From Geodermatophilus africanus (GTDB lineage Bacteria; Actinomycetota; Actinomycetes; Mycobacteriales; Geodermatophilaceae), in contig NZ_FNOT01000016.1 of NCBI RefSeq assembly GCF_900107105.1, positions 1 through 64,000 of the forward strand: a DNA stretch of 64,000 bases. The letters are read 5' to 3'. The notes beneath the pieces are model-generated. The model did no database searches, was not told the DNA's origin, and worked only from the letters and a program-made list of their open reading frames with translations. Below are positions 35,532-45,409 of this stretch, in pieces (the first letter of the stretch is position 1; every line of letters starts with the position of its first letter). Position numbers and translations under genes: made by a program.

Positions 35532-35598
35532 GCCGTGATCATCGGCGGATGGCTGTGCGCTCCGGCGTGTCGGCCGACCACCTGACGATGATCACGGC
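35532..35598. repeat. TGATCAT paired inverted repeat, copy 2
   Basis: Arms GCCGTGATCATCG (35532-35544) and CGATGATCACGGC (35586-35598) are perfect reverse complements 41 bases apart. Same design as the pair at 25.29 kb, also directly after a gene and before a hairpin or RNA gene. Confidence 0.65.
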
Positions 35599-35601
35599 CG
35601 T

Positions 35602-35636
35602 ACGAGGGCCCCGGGCGATCCGCTCGGGGCCCTCGT
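35602..35636 (+). terminator. Hairpin terminator after yceI-like gene
   Basis: ACGAGGGCCCCG pairs perfectly with CGGGGCCCTCGT over an 11-base loop. There is no T run, as often in very GC-rich genomes. Confidence 0.7.
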
Positions 35637-35751
35637 CGCGTCCCGGGGGCCGAGTGGGTCGCAGGAACCCCGCTACCGTCTCCGACGTCTGCCAGGTCAC
35701 ACCGCGCGGGCACGGCGGTCGGTCCCCCGTCCCGCGTGGCGGGGAGGAGGC

Positions 35752-36942
35752 GTGGCCGTGCGGGTCCTCGTCGTCGGAGCCGGGATCGCCGGGTTGTCGG
35801 CCGCCCTGCGACTGCGTCAGCTCGGCTGGTCCCCGACGGTGGTGGAGACCGCGCCCGGGCCCCGCGGCGGCGGCTACATGATCGACTTCTTCGGTCCCGG
35901 CCTCGACGCGGCCGACCGCCTGGGGCTGCGCCCCGCACTGGAGCGCATCCACGCGCCGATCGAGCGACTGGTGTTCGTCGACGGCTCTGGCCGGCCGCGG
36001 GTCACCGTCGGCTATCCGGCGCTGCGTCGCCGCGCCTTCGGAGGGCGGCACCACAACTTCCTGCGCGGCGACCTGGAGGCAGAGCTGTACGCCGCGGCAC
36101 GGGACGCCGGCGTGCAGTTGTCCCACGGGCGCAAGGTGACCGGCGTGCAGCCGGCCGCGGCGGACGGGGACCCGGTCCTCGTGCGCTACGCCGATGGCGC
36201 CGAGGAGGAGTGGGACGTCGTACTCGGCGCCGACGGGATCCACTCGCGGGTGCGCGACGACCTGCTGGAGCGGGACGAGTGGAGCACCCGCGACCTCGGT
36301 CACGCCGTCTGGGCCTGGCTCCTGGACGGCAGCCTGCGCAGTGTGCGCCGCGAGGACTTCGTCACGCTCACCGCGCCCGGACGCATGGTGGCGGTCTACC
36401 CCGTGGACGAGGGGCGCACCGCCGCCTTCTTCGTGCACCGGTCACCCGACGGCGGGGGTGAGCACGGTGCCGACCTCCCCGGGACGCTGCACGACCGCTT
36501 CGGCGACCTGGGTTGGCTCGTCCCCGAGCTGCTCGCAGCGCTCCCCTCGGCCGTGGACCGCTACACCGACCGGACCGTGCAGGTCCGCGCGCGGGTGTGG
36601 CACCGCGGCCGGGTCGCCCTGCTCGGCGACGCGTGCTGGTGCGTCTCCCTGCTCGCCGGGCAGGGGGCGTCGCTCGCGATGACCGGTGGTGTGGCGGTGG
36701 CCGAGGAGCTGGCGACGGTGTCGGCCGTCACCGACGTCCCTGCCGCACTGGACCGGGTCCGGAACCGACTGGGGCCGCCCGTGGCTCGGCTCGCCGAGGC
36801 GGGCGCCCGCACGGCTTCCTGGTTCGTGCCCGAGGAACGGTGGCGGATGACGGTCCGGGACACGTCGCTGCGCGCATCGGCGTGGCCGGTCGTCGGCCCG
36901 GTGCTCGGCCGGCGGTTCGGTCTCGTGCGCCCGGCCGCGTAG
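35752..36942 (+). CDS. FAD-dependent monooxygenase (PHBH-like)
   Basis: A 396-residue flavoprotein from GTG 35752 behind GGGGAGGAGGC. The three flavin hydroxylase fingerprints are present: VVGAGIAGLSAALRLRQLG at the N-terminus, VLGADGIHSRVRDDL (DG motif) near 160, and RVALLGDACWCVSLLAGQGA (GD motif) near 286. It should hydroxylate an aromatic or polyketide-like substrate using NAD(P)H and oxygen. The substrate is unknown; no ring-cleavage genes are adjacent. A small membrane protein gene follows. Confidence 0.92.
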   Translation: MAVRVLVVGAGIAGLSAALRLRQLGWSPTVVETAPGPRGGGYMIDFFGPGLDAADRLGLRPALERIHAPIERLVFVDGSGRPRVTVGYPALRRRAFGGRHHNFLRGDLEAELYAAARDAGVQLSHGRKVTGVQPAAADGDPVLVRYADGAEEEWDVVLGADGIHSRVRDDLLERDEWSTRDLGHAVWAWLLDGSLRSVRREDFVTLTAPGRMVAVYPVDEGRTAAFFVHRSPDGGGEHGADLPGTLHDRFGDLGWLVPELLAALPSAVDRYTDRTVQVRARVWHRGRVALLGDACWCVSLLAGQGASLAMTGGVAVAEELATVSAVTDVPAALDRVRNRLGPPVARLAEAGARTASWFVPEERWRMTVRDTSLRASAWPVVGPVLGRRFGLVRPAA

Positions 36943-36988
36943 GCCGGTGCCGGATGCGTGCTGTACGCGGCCGGGGAGACTGGACGGC

Positions 36989-37315
36989 ATGACGACCTCG
37001 ACCCTGACCCGGACGCGCTTCCCGTCCGCCGTCCTCGTCGCCATCGGTCTGGCGGCCGGCTTCGGCGTCGCGCAGGGCACGGGGGTCCGCGCGCTCGGCG
37101 GCGCGGTCTTCGCCCTCGGCGGCCTGGGTGCGGCCTGGCTGTGGGTGAGGCACCGCGGTTGGGCCGTGGCCCTCGGTCTGGGGGCGCTCTACGTCGGCGC
37201 CTTCGTGCTGGCGCACCTGCTGGCGCTCGGCGTCGGGATGGCGTCCTGGCTAGCGGTGGCCCTGGTGACCCTCGTCGCCGCCGGGGTCACGTACGCGGTG
37301 GCCGACCGCAGCTGA
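36989..37315 (+). CDS. Small hypothetical membrane protein
   Basis: A 108-residue protein from ATG 36989 (a GTG at 36947 is in frame but would add an unlikely cysteine-rich start). Four hydrophobic segments are visible, about 10-28, 32-48, 53-74 and 79-100, with short loops. No motif is recognised. It is 46 bases after the FAD monooxygenase gene and ahead of a repeat element and typA. Confidence 0.65.
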   Translation: MTTSTLTRTRFPSAVLVAIGLAAGFGVAQGTGVRALGGAVFALGGLGAAWLWVRHRGWAVALGLGALYVGAFVLAHLLALGVGMASWLAVALVTLVAAGVTYAVADRS

Positions 37316-37325
37316 TCGCCGGTCG

Positions 37326-37431
37326 GCCCCCTGCAGGGTTCCGCCGCCGGCCCCGTCCCGGGTACCGCCCCGAGCGTGCGAGGGGTGGGAAGGACGGGGT
37401 CCTTCCACGGAGGGGGGCAGGGGGTCCTTCT
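37326..37431 (-). repeat. AAGGACCCC intergenic repeat, copy 3 (inverted)
   Basis: Read on the minus strand: GAAGGACCCCCTGCCCCC, GTGGAAGGACCCCGTCC, CCTCGCACGCTCGGGGCGG, GGGACGGGGCCGGCGGCGG and CCCTGCAGGGGGCC, in the same order as copy 2. It fills most of the gap between the small membrane protein and typA. Confidence 0.75.
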
Positions 37432-37541
37432 ACTACCATGGGAAGGTCGCCGGGCCGGCGGCTGTTGACCCTGGTGTCTGGGCGCTCCGCAACAGAGACG
37501 GACGCGCCGACCCCCTGATCTCCCCCGAGGTGCCCTCCCGC

Positions 37542-39431
<1,890 letters not shown>

Positions 39432-39443
39432 GTCCTGCTCAGT

Positions 39444-39472
39444 GGCCCCGTCCGGCGCGTCCGGGCGGGGCC
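39444..39472 (+). terminator. Hairpin terminator after typA
   Basis: GGCCCCGTCCGG pairs with CCGGGCGGGGCC across a five-base loop with one G-U pair, 12 bases after the typA stop. Confidence 0.7.
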
Positions 39473-39659
39473 TCTGGCGTGTCGTGGGGCGGGGGGCGCG
39501 GGTCCGTTGACACCCCTTCCGGGGCCTCCCTAGCGTCGGGCCGCGTTCTGGGGCCGCACCACGGGGGAGTCGAGCGCGCGCTGTCCAGGCGCGGGTTCGG
39601 CAGTGGTCCTGCCACCGTGCGACGACGCCGGTGGACCGTCCACGGACACCGGAGGATCC

Positions 39660-40904
39660 ATGCCCGGACAGCCCCAGCCCACCCCGCTCCCGCCCTCCGG
39701 CCGGCGCGCGCGCCGGCGCCGCCGCACGCTGGTCGCCGTCCTCGGGGCCGGCCTGCTGGCCGGTGGCCTCGCCGCACCGGCGGGCGCGTCCGGGGCACCC
39801 GAGGAGCGCAGCGGGGACCCGAGCAGCAGCGTCGAGCCCTTCGGCGTCCTGCCCGACGGCACCGCCGTCGAGCGCTGGACGCTGCGCAACGGCGACACGA
39901 CGATGCGGGTGCTCACCTTCGGCGGCGTCATCCAGACGCTCGAGGTGCCCGACGCCGACGGCGACGTCGACAACGTCGTCCTCGGCTTCCCCGACCTCGC
40001 GGGCTACGTCTCCGAGGACGACCCCTACTTCGGTTCGCTCATCGGCCGCTACGGCAACCGCATCGCCGAGGGCCGGTTCACCCTGGACGGCGCGACGTAC
40101 CAGCTGCCGCTCAACGACGGGCCCAACACCCTGCACGGCGGCCCCGGGGGCTTCTCCGAGCGGGTCTGGACCGCCACCGACGTCAGCGACGACGAGGTGG
40201 CCGCCCTGCAGCTGCGGCTGGTCAGCGAGGACGGCGACCAGGGCTTCCCCGGCACGCTGACGACGACGGTCACCTACCGCCTGGACGCCGGGTCGCGGCT
40301 GACCGTGCACTACCAGGCCGCGACGGACGCCCCGACCGTCGTCAACCTGACCCAGCACACCTACTGGAACCTGGCCGGCGAGGGCTCCGGGGACGTCTAC
40401 GACCACGAGCTGCAGCTGAACGCCAGCGGCTTCACCCCGGTCGACGAGACGCTCATCCCCACCGGCGAGATCGCCCCCGTCGAGGGCACGCCGTTCGACT
40501 TCCGCGAGCCCACGCCGATCGGTGAGCGCATCCGCGTCGCCGACCAGCAGCTGCTCTACGGGCAGGGCTACGACCACAACTGGGTGCTCGACCGCAGGGA
40601 CGACGGCGCGCGGGAGGGCTCGGACAGCGAGGACGCGCTCGAGGAGGCCGCGGTGCTGCACGACCCGGCTAGCGGCCGCACGCTGACCATCTCCACCACC
40701 GAGCCGGGCATCCAGTTCTACTCGGGCAACTTCCTCGACGGCACGCTCGTGGGCACCGGCGGCGGGGTCTACCGGCAGGGCGACGGGCTGGCGCTGGAGA
40801 CGCAGCACTTCCCGGACTCGCCCAACCAGCCGGACTTCCCCTCCACGGTGCTGCGCCCGGGCGAGGTCTACGACAGCACCACGGTCTTCGAGCTGTCCTC
40901 CTGA
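39660..40904 (+). CDS. galM: Secreted aldose 1-epimerase
   Basis: A 414-residue protein from ATG 39660 with CGGAGGATCC upstream. A basic N-region and hydrophobic core (RRRRRTLVAVLGAGLLAGGL) form a signal peptide ending near AGASG. The mutarotase domain covers the rest: FGSLIGRYGNRIAEGRF, DGPNTLHGGPGGFSERVW with the first catalytic-site histidine, VVNLTQHTYWNLAG with the acid histidine, and LALETQHFPDSPN with the base glutamate. It interconverts alpha and beta anomers of aldoses such as galactose. Export is unusual compared with cytoplasmic GalM but known in secreted mutarotases. A strong terminator follows. Confidence 0.93.
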   Translation: MPGQPQPTPLPPSGRRARRRRRTLVAVLGAGLLAGGLAAPAGASGAPEERSGDPSSSVEPFGVLPDGTAVERWTLRNGDTTMRVLTFGGVIQTLEVPDADGDVDNVVLGFPDLAGYVSEDDPYFGSLIGRYGNRIAEGRFTLDGATYQLPLNDGPNTLHGGPGGFSERVWTATDVSDDEVAALQLRLVSEDGDQGFPGTLTTTVTYRLDAGSRLTVHYQAATDAPTVVNLTQHTYWNLAGEGSGDVYDHELQLNASGFTPVDETLIPTGEIAPVEGTPFDFREPTPIGERIRVADQQLLYGQGYDHNWVLDRRDDGAREGSDSEDALEEAAVLHDPASGRTLTISTTEPGIQFYSGNFLDGTLVGTGGGVYRQGDGLALETQHFPDSPNQPDFPSTVLRPGEVYDSTTVFELSS

Positions 40905-40911
40905 GGCGCCC

Positions 40912-40948
40912 GGCACCCCCGCGGACGGGGCACGTCCGCGGGGGTGCC
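40912..40948 (+). terminator. Hairpin terminator after galM
   Basis: GGCACCCCCGCGGAC and GTCCGCGGGGGTGCC pair perfectly over 15 bp with a seven-base loop, eight bases after the stop codon. Confidence 0.85.
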
Positions 40949-41093
40949 GTGACCGTTCCATGACCAGTTGTGACGGCGGGCCGAAGGGTGCCGACCCGCC
41001 CGCGACCCGCTGGCCGGGACCCACCGACGCGGCTGCCTACGTTCTCCTCGGGGCCGTGTCGGCGGGCCCGGGATCGACGAGGAGGCGACGCTG

Positions 41094-41594
41094 ATGAGGA
41101 CCACCCGGCACACGCTGGCGGCCGAGGGGCACCGCGGCGGGATCGACGTCCGGGTGAGCCTGCGCGACGACGCGGGGTCCGGCGAGCAGGCCTTCGACGG
41201 CGCCTGGTTCCCGCGCAGCCGCGACCTGGCCGTCGAGCTGCCCGAGCTGGTGGCCGCGCTGGACAAGCGGGGCCTGCGCATCGAGCGCTTCACCTACCCG
41301 CTCGACGTCTGGTCGCCGGCGCCGCGCAAGGTCGTCGTCGGCGGGCGGGTCGTCCGCACCGGCGGCTTCCGCAGCATGGACGCCGGCGTGGTCTGCCTGA
41401 CCTGGGGCGGCGGCACGCGGCGCGCCGACCTGCTCGTCGTCCCCCCGGAGACCGACGTCATCACCGGCGCCCGGGCGCTGCGGCTGTGCACCCGCCGCGG
41501 CCTGCCGCGCTCGCCGCAGATGGTGCTGGCCGCCGCCCGTTCCACCCCGCTGCCGCAGGTGCCGGTGGGGTCGCCCTACACCTCGGCCGTCTGA
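41094..41594 (+). CDS. DUF5994-family protein
   Basis: A 166-residue protein from ATG 41094, preceded by GAGGAGGCGACGCTG. The conserved block FDGAWFPRSRDLAVELPELV, then RIERFTYPLDVWSPAPRKVV and GGTRRADLLVVPPETD fits the actinobacterial DUF5994 family of unknown function. No membrane helix or signal peptide. Its stop codon runs straight into an AAGGACCCC-type repeat. Family call from sequence pattern only. Confidence 0.75.
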   Translation: MRTTRHTLAAEGHRGGIDVRVSLRDDAGSGEQAFDGAWFPRSRDLAVELPELVAALDKRGLRIERFTYPLDVWSPAPRKVVVGGRVVRTGGFRSMDAGVVCLTWGGGTRRADLLVVPPETDVITGARALRLCTRRGLPRSPQMVLAAARSTPLPQVPVGSPYTSAV

Positions 41595-41673
41595 AGGAGG
41601 CCCCGTCCTCCTCACCGTGGAAGGACCCCGTCCTCCCCACCCTGCGCAGGCTCGGGGCGGGGCCTGCTGCGCC
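41595..41673 (+). repeat. AAGGACCCC intergenic repeat, copy 4
   Basis: AAGGAGGCCCCGTCCTCCTCAC, then GTGGAAGGACCCCGTCC, CCCCACCCTGCGCAGGCTCGGGG and GGGCCTGCTGCGCC. The right end is shortened or diverged compared with copies 2 and 3. Confidence 0.65.
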
Positions 41674-41723
41674 GAGAGTGAACCGGCTGGACGGCGGGGA
41701 GCGGCTCGGCTGGGCTGACGGGC

Positions 41724-42707
41724 ATGCGACTGCTCGTGCTCGGTGGCACCTCCTTCCTCGGCCGGCACGTGGCGACGGCGGCCCTCGACCGCGGCCACGA
41801 CGTGGCGACCTTCACCCGCGGCGTCTCCGGGTCCCCACCCGCCGGCGCCCGCGCTCTGCACGGGGACCGGGACGACCCCGCCGCGCTGCCGGCCGCGCTC
41901 GACGGCTGGCCCCCCGACCTCGTCGTCGACACCTCCTGCCAGACCCGGGCGGCCGCCCGCAACGCCGCGGCCGCGCTGGGCGGCGTCCGGGGGTACGCCT
42001 TCGTCAGCAGCCTCAACGCCTACGCGACCTGGCCGCCCGGCCCGATCGGCCCGGAGGACGACGAGCCGACCTGGTTGACCGACGACGACGAGTACGGCCC
42101 GGTCAAGGCCTCCGCCGAGCGGGAGATCGGTGCCGCCCTGCCGGGCCGGTTCCTCACCGCGCGCGCCGGGCTGATCGCCGGTCCCGACGACCGGGTGGAC
42201 CGGCTGGGCTGGTGGCTGCGGCGGATCGCTCGCGGCGGCCGGGTCGTCGTCCCGGCGGAGGGGTGGGACCAGCCGATCGCCCTCGTCGACGTCCGCGACC
42301 TCGCCGGCTGGCTGGTGGAGATGGCCGAGCAGGGCGTCCCCGGCGCGGTGAACGCGACCGGGCCGACGGGCATGGCCACGTACGGCGGTCTGCTGGAGCT
42401 CTGCCGGGAGGTGACCGGCGGGGACGCCGAGTGGGTGCCGGTGCCGGAGGCCGACCTGCTCGCGGCCGACGTCGAGCCGTGGCTGCACCTGCCGCTGTGG
42501 CTGCCGGCCGAGACGGCCCGGACGGCCTGGGACGTCGACACCACCCGGGCGCGCGAGCTGGGCCTGCCCAGCCGGCCGCTGGCGCAGACCGTGACGGACA
42601 CCTGGGCCTGGTTGCGCGGCGTGGAGGAGCTGCCGCCCCCGCCGCACGGGCTGCCCCGACCGGGCCTGCCGCCCGAGCGCGAGGCCGCGCTGCTGGCATC
42701 GCGATGA
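41724..42707 (+). CDS. NAD-dependent epimerase/dehydratase-like (extended SDR)
   Basis: A 327-residue protein from ATG 41724. The N-terminal Rossmann motif is VLGGTSFLGRHVATAALDRG, followed by a strand-4 LVVDTSC, the serine region YAFVSSLNAYATW and the Y-xxx-K pair in EYGPVKASAE. The C-terminal half is substrate-binding and includes GVPGAVNATGPTG. It resembles plant isoflavone reductase/RNA-binding-like SDRs found widely in actinobacteria; substrate unknown. It is convergent with the TauE gene, with a hairpin repeat between. Confidence 0.88.
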   Translation: MRLLVLGGTSFLGRHVATAALDRGHDVATFTRGVSGSPPAGARALHGDRDDPAALPAALDGWPPDLVVDTSCQTRAAARNAAAALGGVRGYAFVSSLNAYATWPPGPIGPEDDEPTWLTDDDEYGPVKASAEREIGAALPGRFLTARAGLIAGPDDRVDRLGWWLRRIARGGRVVVPAEGWDQPIALVDVRDLAGWLVEMAEQGVPGAVNATGPTGMATYGGLLELCREVTGGDAEWVPVPEADLLAADVEPWLHLPLWLPAETARTAWDVDTTRARELGLPSRPLAQTVTDTWAWLRGVEELPPPPHGLPRPGLPPEREAALLASR

Positions 42708-42730
42708 TCAGCTGACCTGATCCCGCTGGC

Positions 42731-42780
42731 TCCTGGCTCACTGCCGAACGTGAGCCAGGACCCAGCACGGTGAGCCAGGA
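42731..42780. repeat. TGAGCCAGGA hairpin plus extra direct copy
   Basis: TCCTGGCTCAC (42731-42741) and GTGAGCCAGGA (42750-42760) form a perfect 11-bp hairpin with an eight-base loop; a further GGTGAGCCAGGA follows at 42769-42780. It lies between convergent genes and could work as a bidirectional terminator. Confidence 0.65.
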
Positions 42781-42885
42781 CCGCGGCAGGGCCCGCCGGA
42801 TCGGACCCCCGGGTCCGAGTGCACCCGCGAGTGACGGCGCGCTGCAGGAACCCCGGACTGCCGGCTCCCGGAGCCGCCCCGGTCG

Positions 42886-43887
42886 CTAGTCCCGCGGGTC
42901 GATCGGCCGGCCCGCCGTGACGTCGCGGCGCAGGTCGGCGGCGTCCGCGCCGTCGGCCGGGAGCTCGATCTGGTCGTGCGTCCGGGCCGCCTCGGCGGCC
43001 AGGGCGTCGGCGGACTCCAGCGCGCGGTCCTTGCGGTACTCGCGGAAGGAGTGCACGACGGCCGCGGCCCAGATCGCGTAGATGACCGCGTAGACGGCGT
43101 AGCGGACGGGGTCGGAGGCGTCGATCCAGTCGCTGCGCAGCAGCGTCCGGGTGTTGGTCAGCACGATCATGCCGCCGACCAGCGAGCCGAGCATGCGCGG
43201 CGGCACGTGCCGCACCAACCAGGCGGCGAGCGGCGCGGCGACCAGCCCGCCGGCGAGCAGCCCGAGCGCCCACGTGGCGTCGACACCCTGCGAGCCCAGC
43301 GCGACGAGGAAGCCCAGGCTCGCGGCCACGGCGATGAGGAACTCGGACGTGTCGATCGAGCCGATGACCTTGCGGGGCTCCATCCGACCGCTGGCCAGCA
43401 GCGCCGGCGTCCCGACCGGACCCCAGCCGCCACCGCCGGTGGCGTCGACGAAGCCGGCCACCAGGCCCAGCGGGCCGAGGAAGCGCTTGCGCACCGGCTT
43501 GCCGAGGTGCCGGCGGTCGATGCCGCGGAGGGTGAAGCGCACCAGCAGGTAGGCGCCGAGCGTCAGCAGGATCAACGACATCACCGGGGCGGCGACCTCG
43601 GTGGACAGGCTGGACAGCACGTTGGCGCCGATGAAGGCGCCGACCGCGCCGGGGACGCCGACCTTGGCGACGACCTTCCAGTCGACGTTGCCGAACTTCC
43701 AGTGTGCGAGGCCGGACATCAGGCTGGTGCCGATCTCGGCGAAGTGCACGGTGGCCGACGCGGCGGCCGGGTTGGAGCCGATGGCGAGCAGCAGGGTGGT
43801 CGACGTCACGCCATAGGCCATGCCGAGGCTGCCGTCCACGAGCTGCGCACCGAGGCCCACGAGGGCGAGGAGGACGAGGGTCTTCAC
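42886..43887 (-). CDS. TauE/SafE-family sulfite exporter-like membrane protein
   Basis: A 333-residue membrane protein from GTG 43887, with GGAGA nine bases upstream. Eight or so hydrophobic segments are arranged in two halves with the family motifs DGSLGMAYGVTSTTLLLAIG in the first helix pair and VDATGGGGWGPVGTPALLAS in the second. TauE/SafE proteins export sulfite, sulfoacetate or other sulfur-containing anions. The C-terminal 60 residues are a hydrophilic cytoplasmic tail. A cysteine-rich leader peptide frame upstream points to control by cysteine supply and supports a sulfur role. Confidence 0.9.
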   Translation of the reverse strand: MKTLVLLALVGLGAQLVDGSLGMAYGVTSTTLLLAIGSNPAAASATVHFAEIGTSLMSGLAHWKFGNVDWKVVAKVGVPGAVGAFIGANVLSSLSTEVAAPVMSLILLTLGAYLLVRFTLRGIDRRHLGKPVRKRFLGPLGLVAGFVDATGGGGWGPVGTPALLASGRMEPRKVIGSIDTSEFLIAVAASLGFLVALGSQGVDATWALGLLAGGLVAAPLAAWLVRHVPPRMLGSLVGGMIVLTNTRTLLRSDWIDASDPVRYAVYAVIYAIWAAAVVHSFREYRKDRALESADALAAEAARTHDQIELPADGADAADLRRDVTAGRPIDPRD

Positions 43888-43982
43888 GGGGCTGGTCTCC
43901 GGATCCGGGGAGGTCCGCGGGGGCGCGAGCAGGCGCGGCGCAGCGCGGGGGGAGGAGCGAGGGGTGCGCGGAGCGCGGGAGG

Positions 43983-44066
43983 TCAGCAGCCCGGACAGCG
44001 AGCGGTGCAGACGCGTAGCAGGTCGACGTGGATCCGCCCCACGAGGAGCACCGTCGTCGCCGCCAC
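43983..44066 (-). CDS. Cysteine-rich leader peptide upstream of the TauE-like gene
   Basis: A 27-codon frame from GTG 44066 to TGA 43983, ending 95 bases before the exporter start. The peptide reads VAATTVLLVGRIHVDLLRVC and then TARCPGC. The R-x-HVDLLRV core with cysteines at the very end is the pattern of short leader peptides found before sulfur-assimilation genes in many actinobacteria. In mycobacteria cysteine-rich upstream frames of this kind regulate the downstream gene by ribosome stalling when cysteine is scarce. Three Cys codons (positions 20, 24, 27) sit where such attenuation would act. The exact start could be an internal GTG such as codon 6 or 9. Confidence 0.75.
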   Translation of the reverse strand: MAATTVLLVGRIHVDLLRVCTARCPGC

Positions 44067-44134
44067 GGACGCAATGTCTACCAGATCGATGGACTAATGC
44101 CCAAAGCCCGTCCCGGAGGGTGGGACGACGGGGG

Positions 44135-44689
44135 TCAGGCGCGCGCGACAGCCGCTTCGTCGCCCAGGGCCTCGACCAGGTCGGTCCGGGCCCGCGCCAC
44201 CCGCGACCGGATGGTGCCCACCGGGCAGCCGGCGACCTCGGCGGCCTCCGCGTAGGGCAGCCCGAGCAGCTGGGTGAGCACGAAGGCCTCGCGCCGGTCG
44301 GGGACGAGCCGGGCCAGCAGGTCGGTGACGGCGGCGCCCTCACCCACCCGGTCGGCGCCGTCCCCGGTGGTCAGCGCCTCCAGCTCGGCGTCCTCCCGCA
44401 CGAGGGTGAGCCGGCGGCGCCGGCGGGAGCGGACGGCGTCGGCGCACACCCGCCGGGCGATCGACAGCAGCCAGGTCCGCAGCGAGGAGCGCCCCTCGAA
44501 CCGGTGCAGGGACCCGAAGGCGCGCAGGTAGGTCTCCTGCGTCAGGTCGTCGGCGGACTGCCGGTCGCCGAGGGCCGCGCACAGCCGCCAGACGTCGGAC
44601 TGGGTGGCGCGCACCAGGGCGGCCGCGGCGAGGGGGTCGCCCTCCACGGCGGCAGCCGCCAGCCGCTCCAGCTCGTCCACGTGCTCCAT
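44135..44689 (-). CDS. ECF-type RNA polymerase sigma factor
   Basis: A 184-residue extracytoplasmic-function sigma factor from ATG 44689, preceded by CGGGGAGG. Region 2 is visible as DVWRLCAALGDRQSADDLTQ with ETYLRAFGSLHRFEGRSSLR and TWLLSIARR; region 4 as LLARLVPDRREAFVLTQLLG, LPYAEAAEVAGCPVGTIRSR and VARARTDLVEAL. It is divergent from a zf-HC2 membrane protein that heads a copper operon and probably is its anti-sigma factor. The order sigma/anti-sigma is normally co-directional; here the two are back to back. It likely directs transcription of the copper genes and perhaps itself. Confidence 0.93.
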   Translation of the reverse strand: MEHVDELERLAAAAVEGDPLAAAALVRATQSDVWRLCAALGDRQSADDLTQETYLRAFGSLHRFEGRSSLRTWLLSIARRVCADAVRSRRRRRLTLVREDAELEALTTGDGADRVGEGAAVTDLLARLVPDRREAFVLTQLLGLPYAEAAEVAGCPVGTIRSRVARARTDLVEALGDEAAVARA

Positions 44690-44732
44690 CCTCCCCGGTG
44701 GACCGTCCTCCCGGCTCCACCCGAAAGGAGGG

Positions 44733-44759
44733 GGAACCAACCGGCCCCGGGAGACGACC
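44733..44759 (+). promoter_or_regulatory. Candidate ECF promoter for the copper operon
   Basis: GGAACC (44733-44738), 16 bases, then CGACC (44755-44759): close to the GGAAC/CGTC form of ECF sigma promoters. Transcription would start about seven bases later, at or next to the ATG at 44768, giving a leaderless message; this fits the lack of a ribosome site in front of that gene. Confidence 0.45.
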
Positions 44760-44767
44760 AACCCATC

Positions 44768-45409
44768 ATGCAGTGCACTCCGTACCGCGAGGCGGTGTCC
44801 GCCCGGCTCGACGGCGAGTCGCCCGGCCTGCCCGACGGCGAGGTCGACGCGCACCTGGACGCGTGTCCCGGCTGCTCGGCCTGGGCCCGCCAGGCCGAGC
44901 AGGTCACCCGTCGGGCCCGGCTCGCCGCCGCCCCGGCTGTGCCGGATCTCACCGCCACGGTGCTCGCCGCACTGCCCCGCGAGCTGCCCGGCACGGTCGC
45001 GGCCGCCCGCGCCCGGCTGGCCACCGCCGCGCTGCGCCTGGCCCTGCTCGCCGTCGGCGTCGCCCAGGCCGCCTTCGCCTGGCCGTCCGTCGTCGCCGGC
45101 TCCGCCGCGATGAGCGCGCCCGTGCACATGGCGCACGAGACCGGGGCCTGGAACCTCGGCACCTCCGCGGCCTTCCTCGCCGTGGCCGCCGCCCCGCGGC
45201 TGGCCGCCGGCGCGCTGCCCTTCCTCGGCACGTTCGCCGGGCTGCTCGTCGTCCTCACCGTCGCCGACCTGCAGGCCGGGCACGTGCACGCCGAACGCGC
45301 GGTCACCCACGGGGTGCTGCTCGCCGGCGTGGCGCTCGTCGGTGCCGTCGCCTGGCGCGGGCGCCGCCGGACGCTGCCCGCCGTCGGCCGCGAGCAGGTG
45401 CCGGCGTGA
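44768..45409 (+). CDS. zf-HC2 membrane protein, probable anti-sigma factor
   Basis: A 213-residue protein from ATG 44768. The N-terminus is a zinc-binding anti-sigma domain: CTPYREAVSARLDGE and the HxxxCxxC set H29, C33, C36 (AHLDACPGCSAWA). After a linker, four or five transmembrane helices follow, with several histidines in loops (VHMAHETGAWN, LQAGHVHAERAVTHG) that may sense copper. It is divergent from the ECF sigma gene and overlaps the CopC-CopD gene by four bases, heading a five-gene operon. The proposed role, holding the sigma factor until metal stress is sensed, is inferred from domain and context. Confidence 0.85.
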   Translation: MQCTPYREAVSARLDGESPGLPDGEVDAHLDACPGCSAWARQAEQVTRRARLAAAPAVPDLTATVLAALPRELPGTVAAARARLATAALRLALLAVGVAQAAFAWPSVVAGSAAMSAPVHMAHETGAWNLGTSAAFLAVAAAPRLAAGALPFLGTFAGLLVVLTVADLQAGHVHAERAVTHGVLLAGVALVGAVAWRGRRRTLPAVGREQVPA

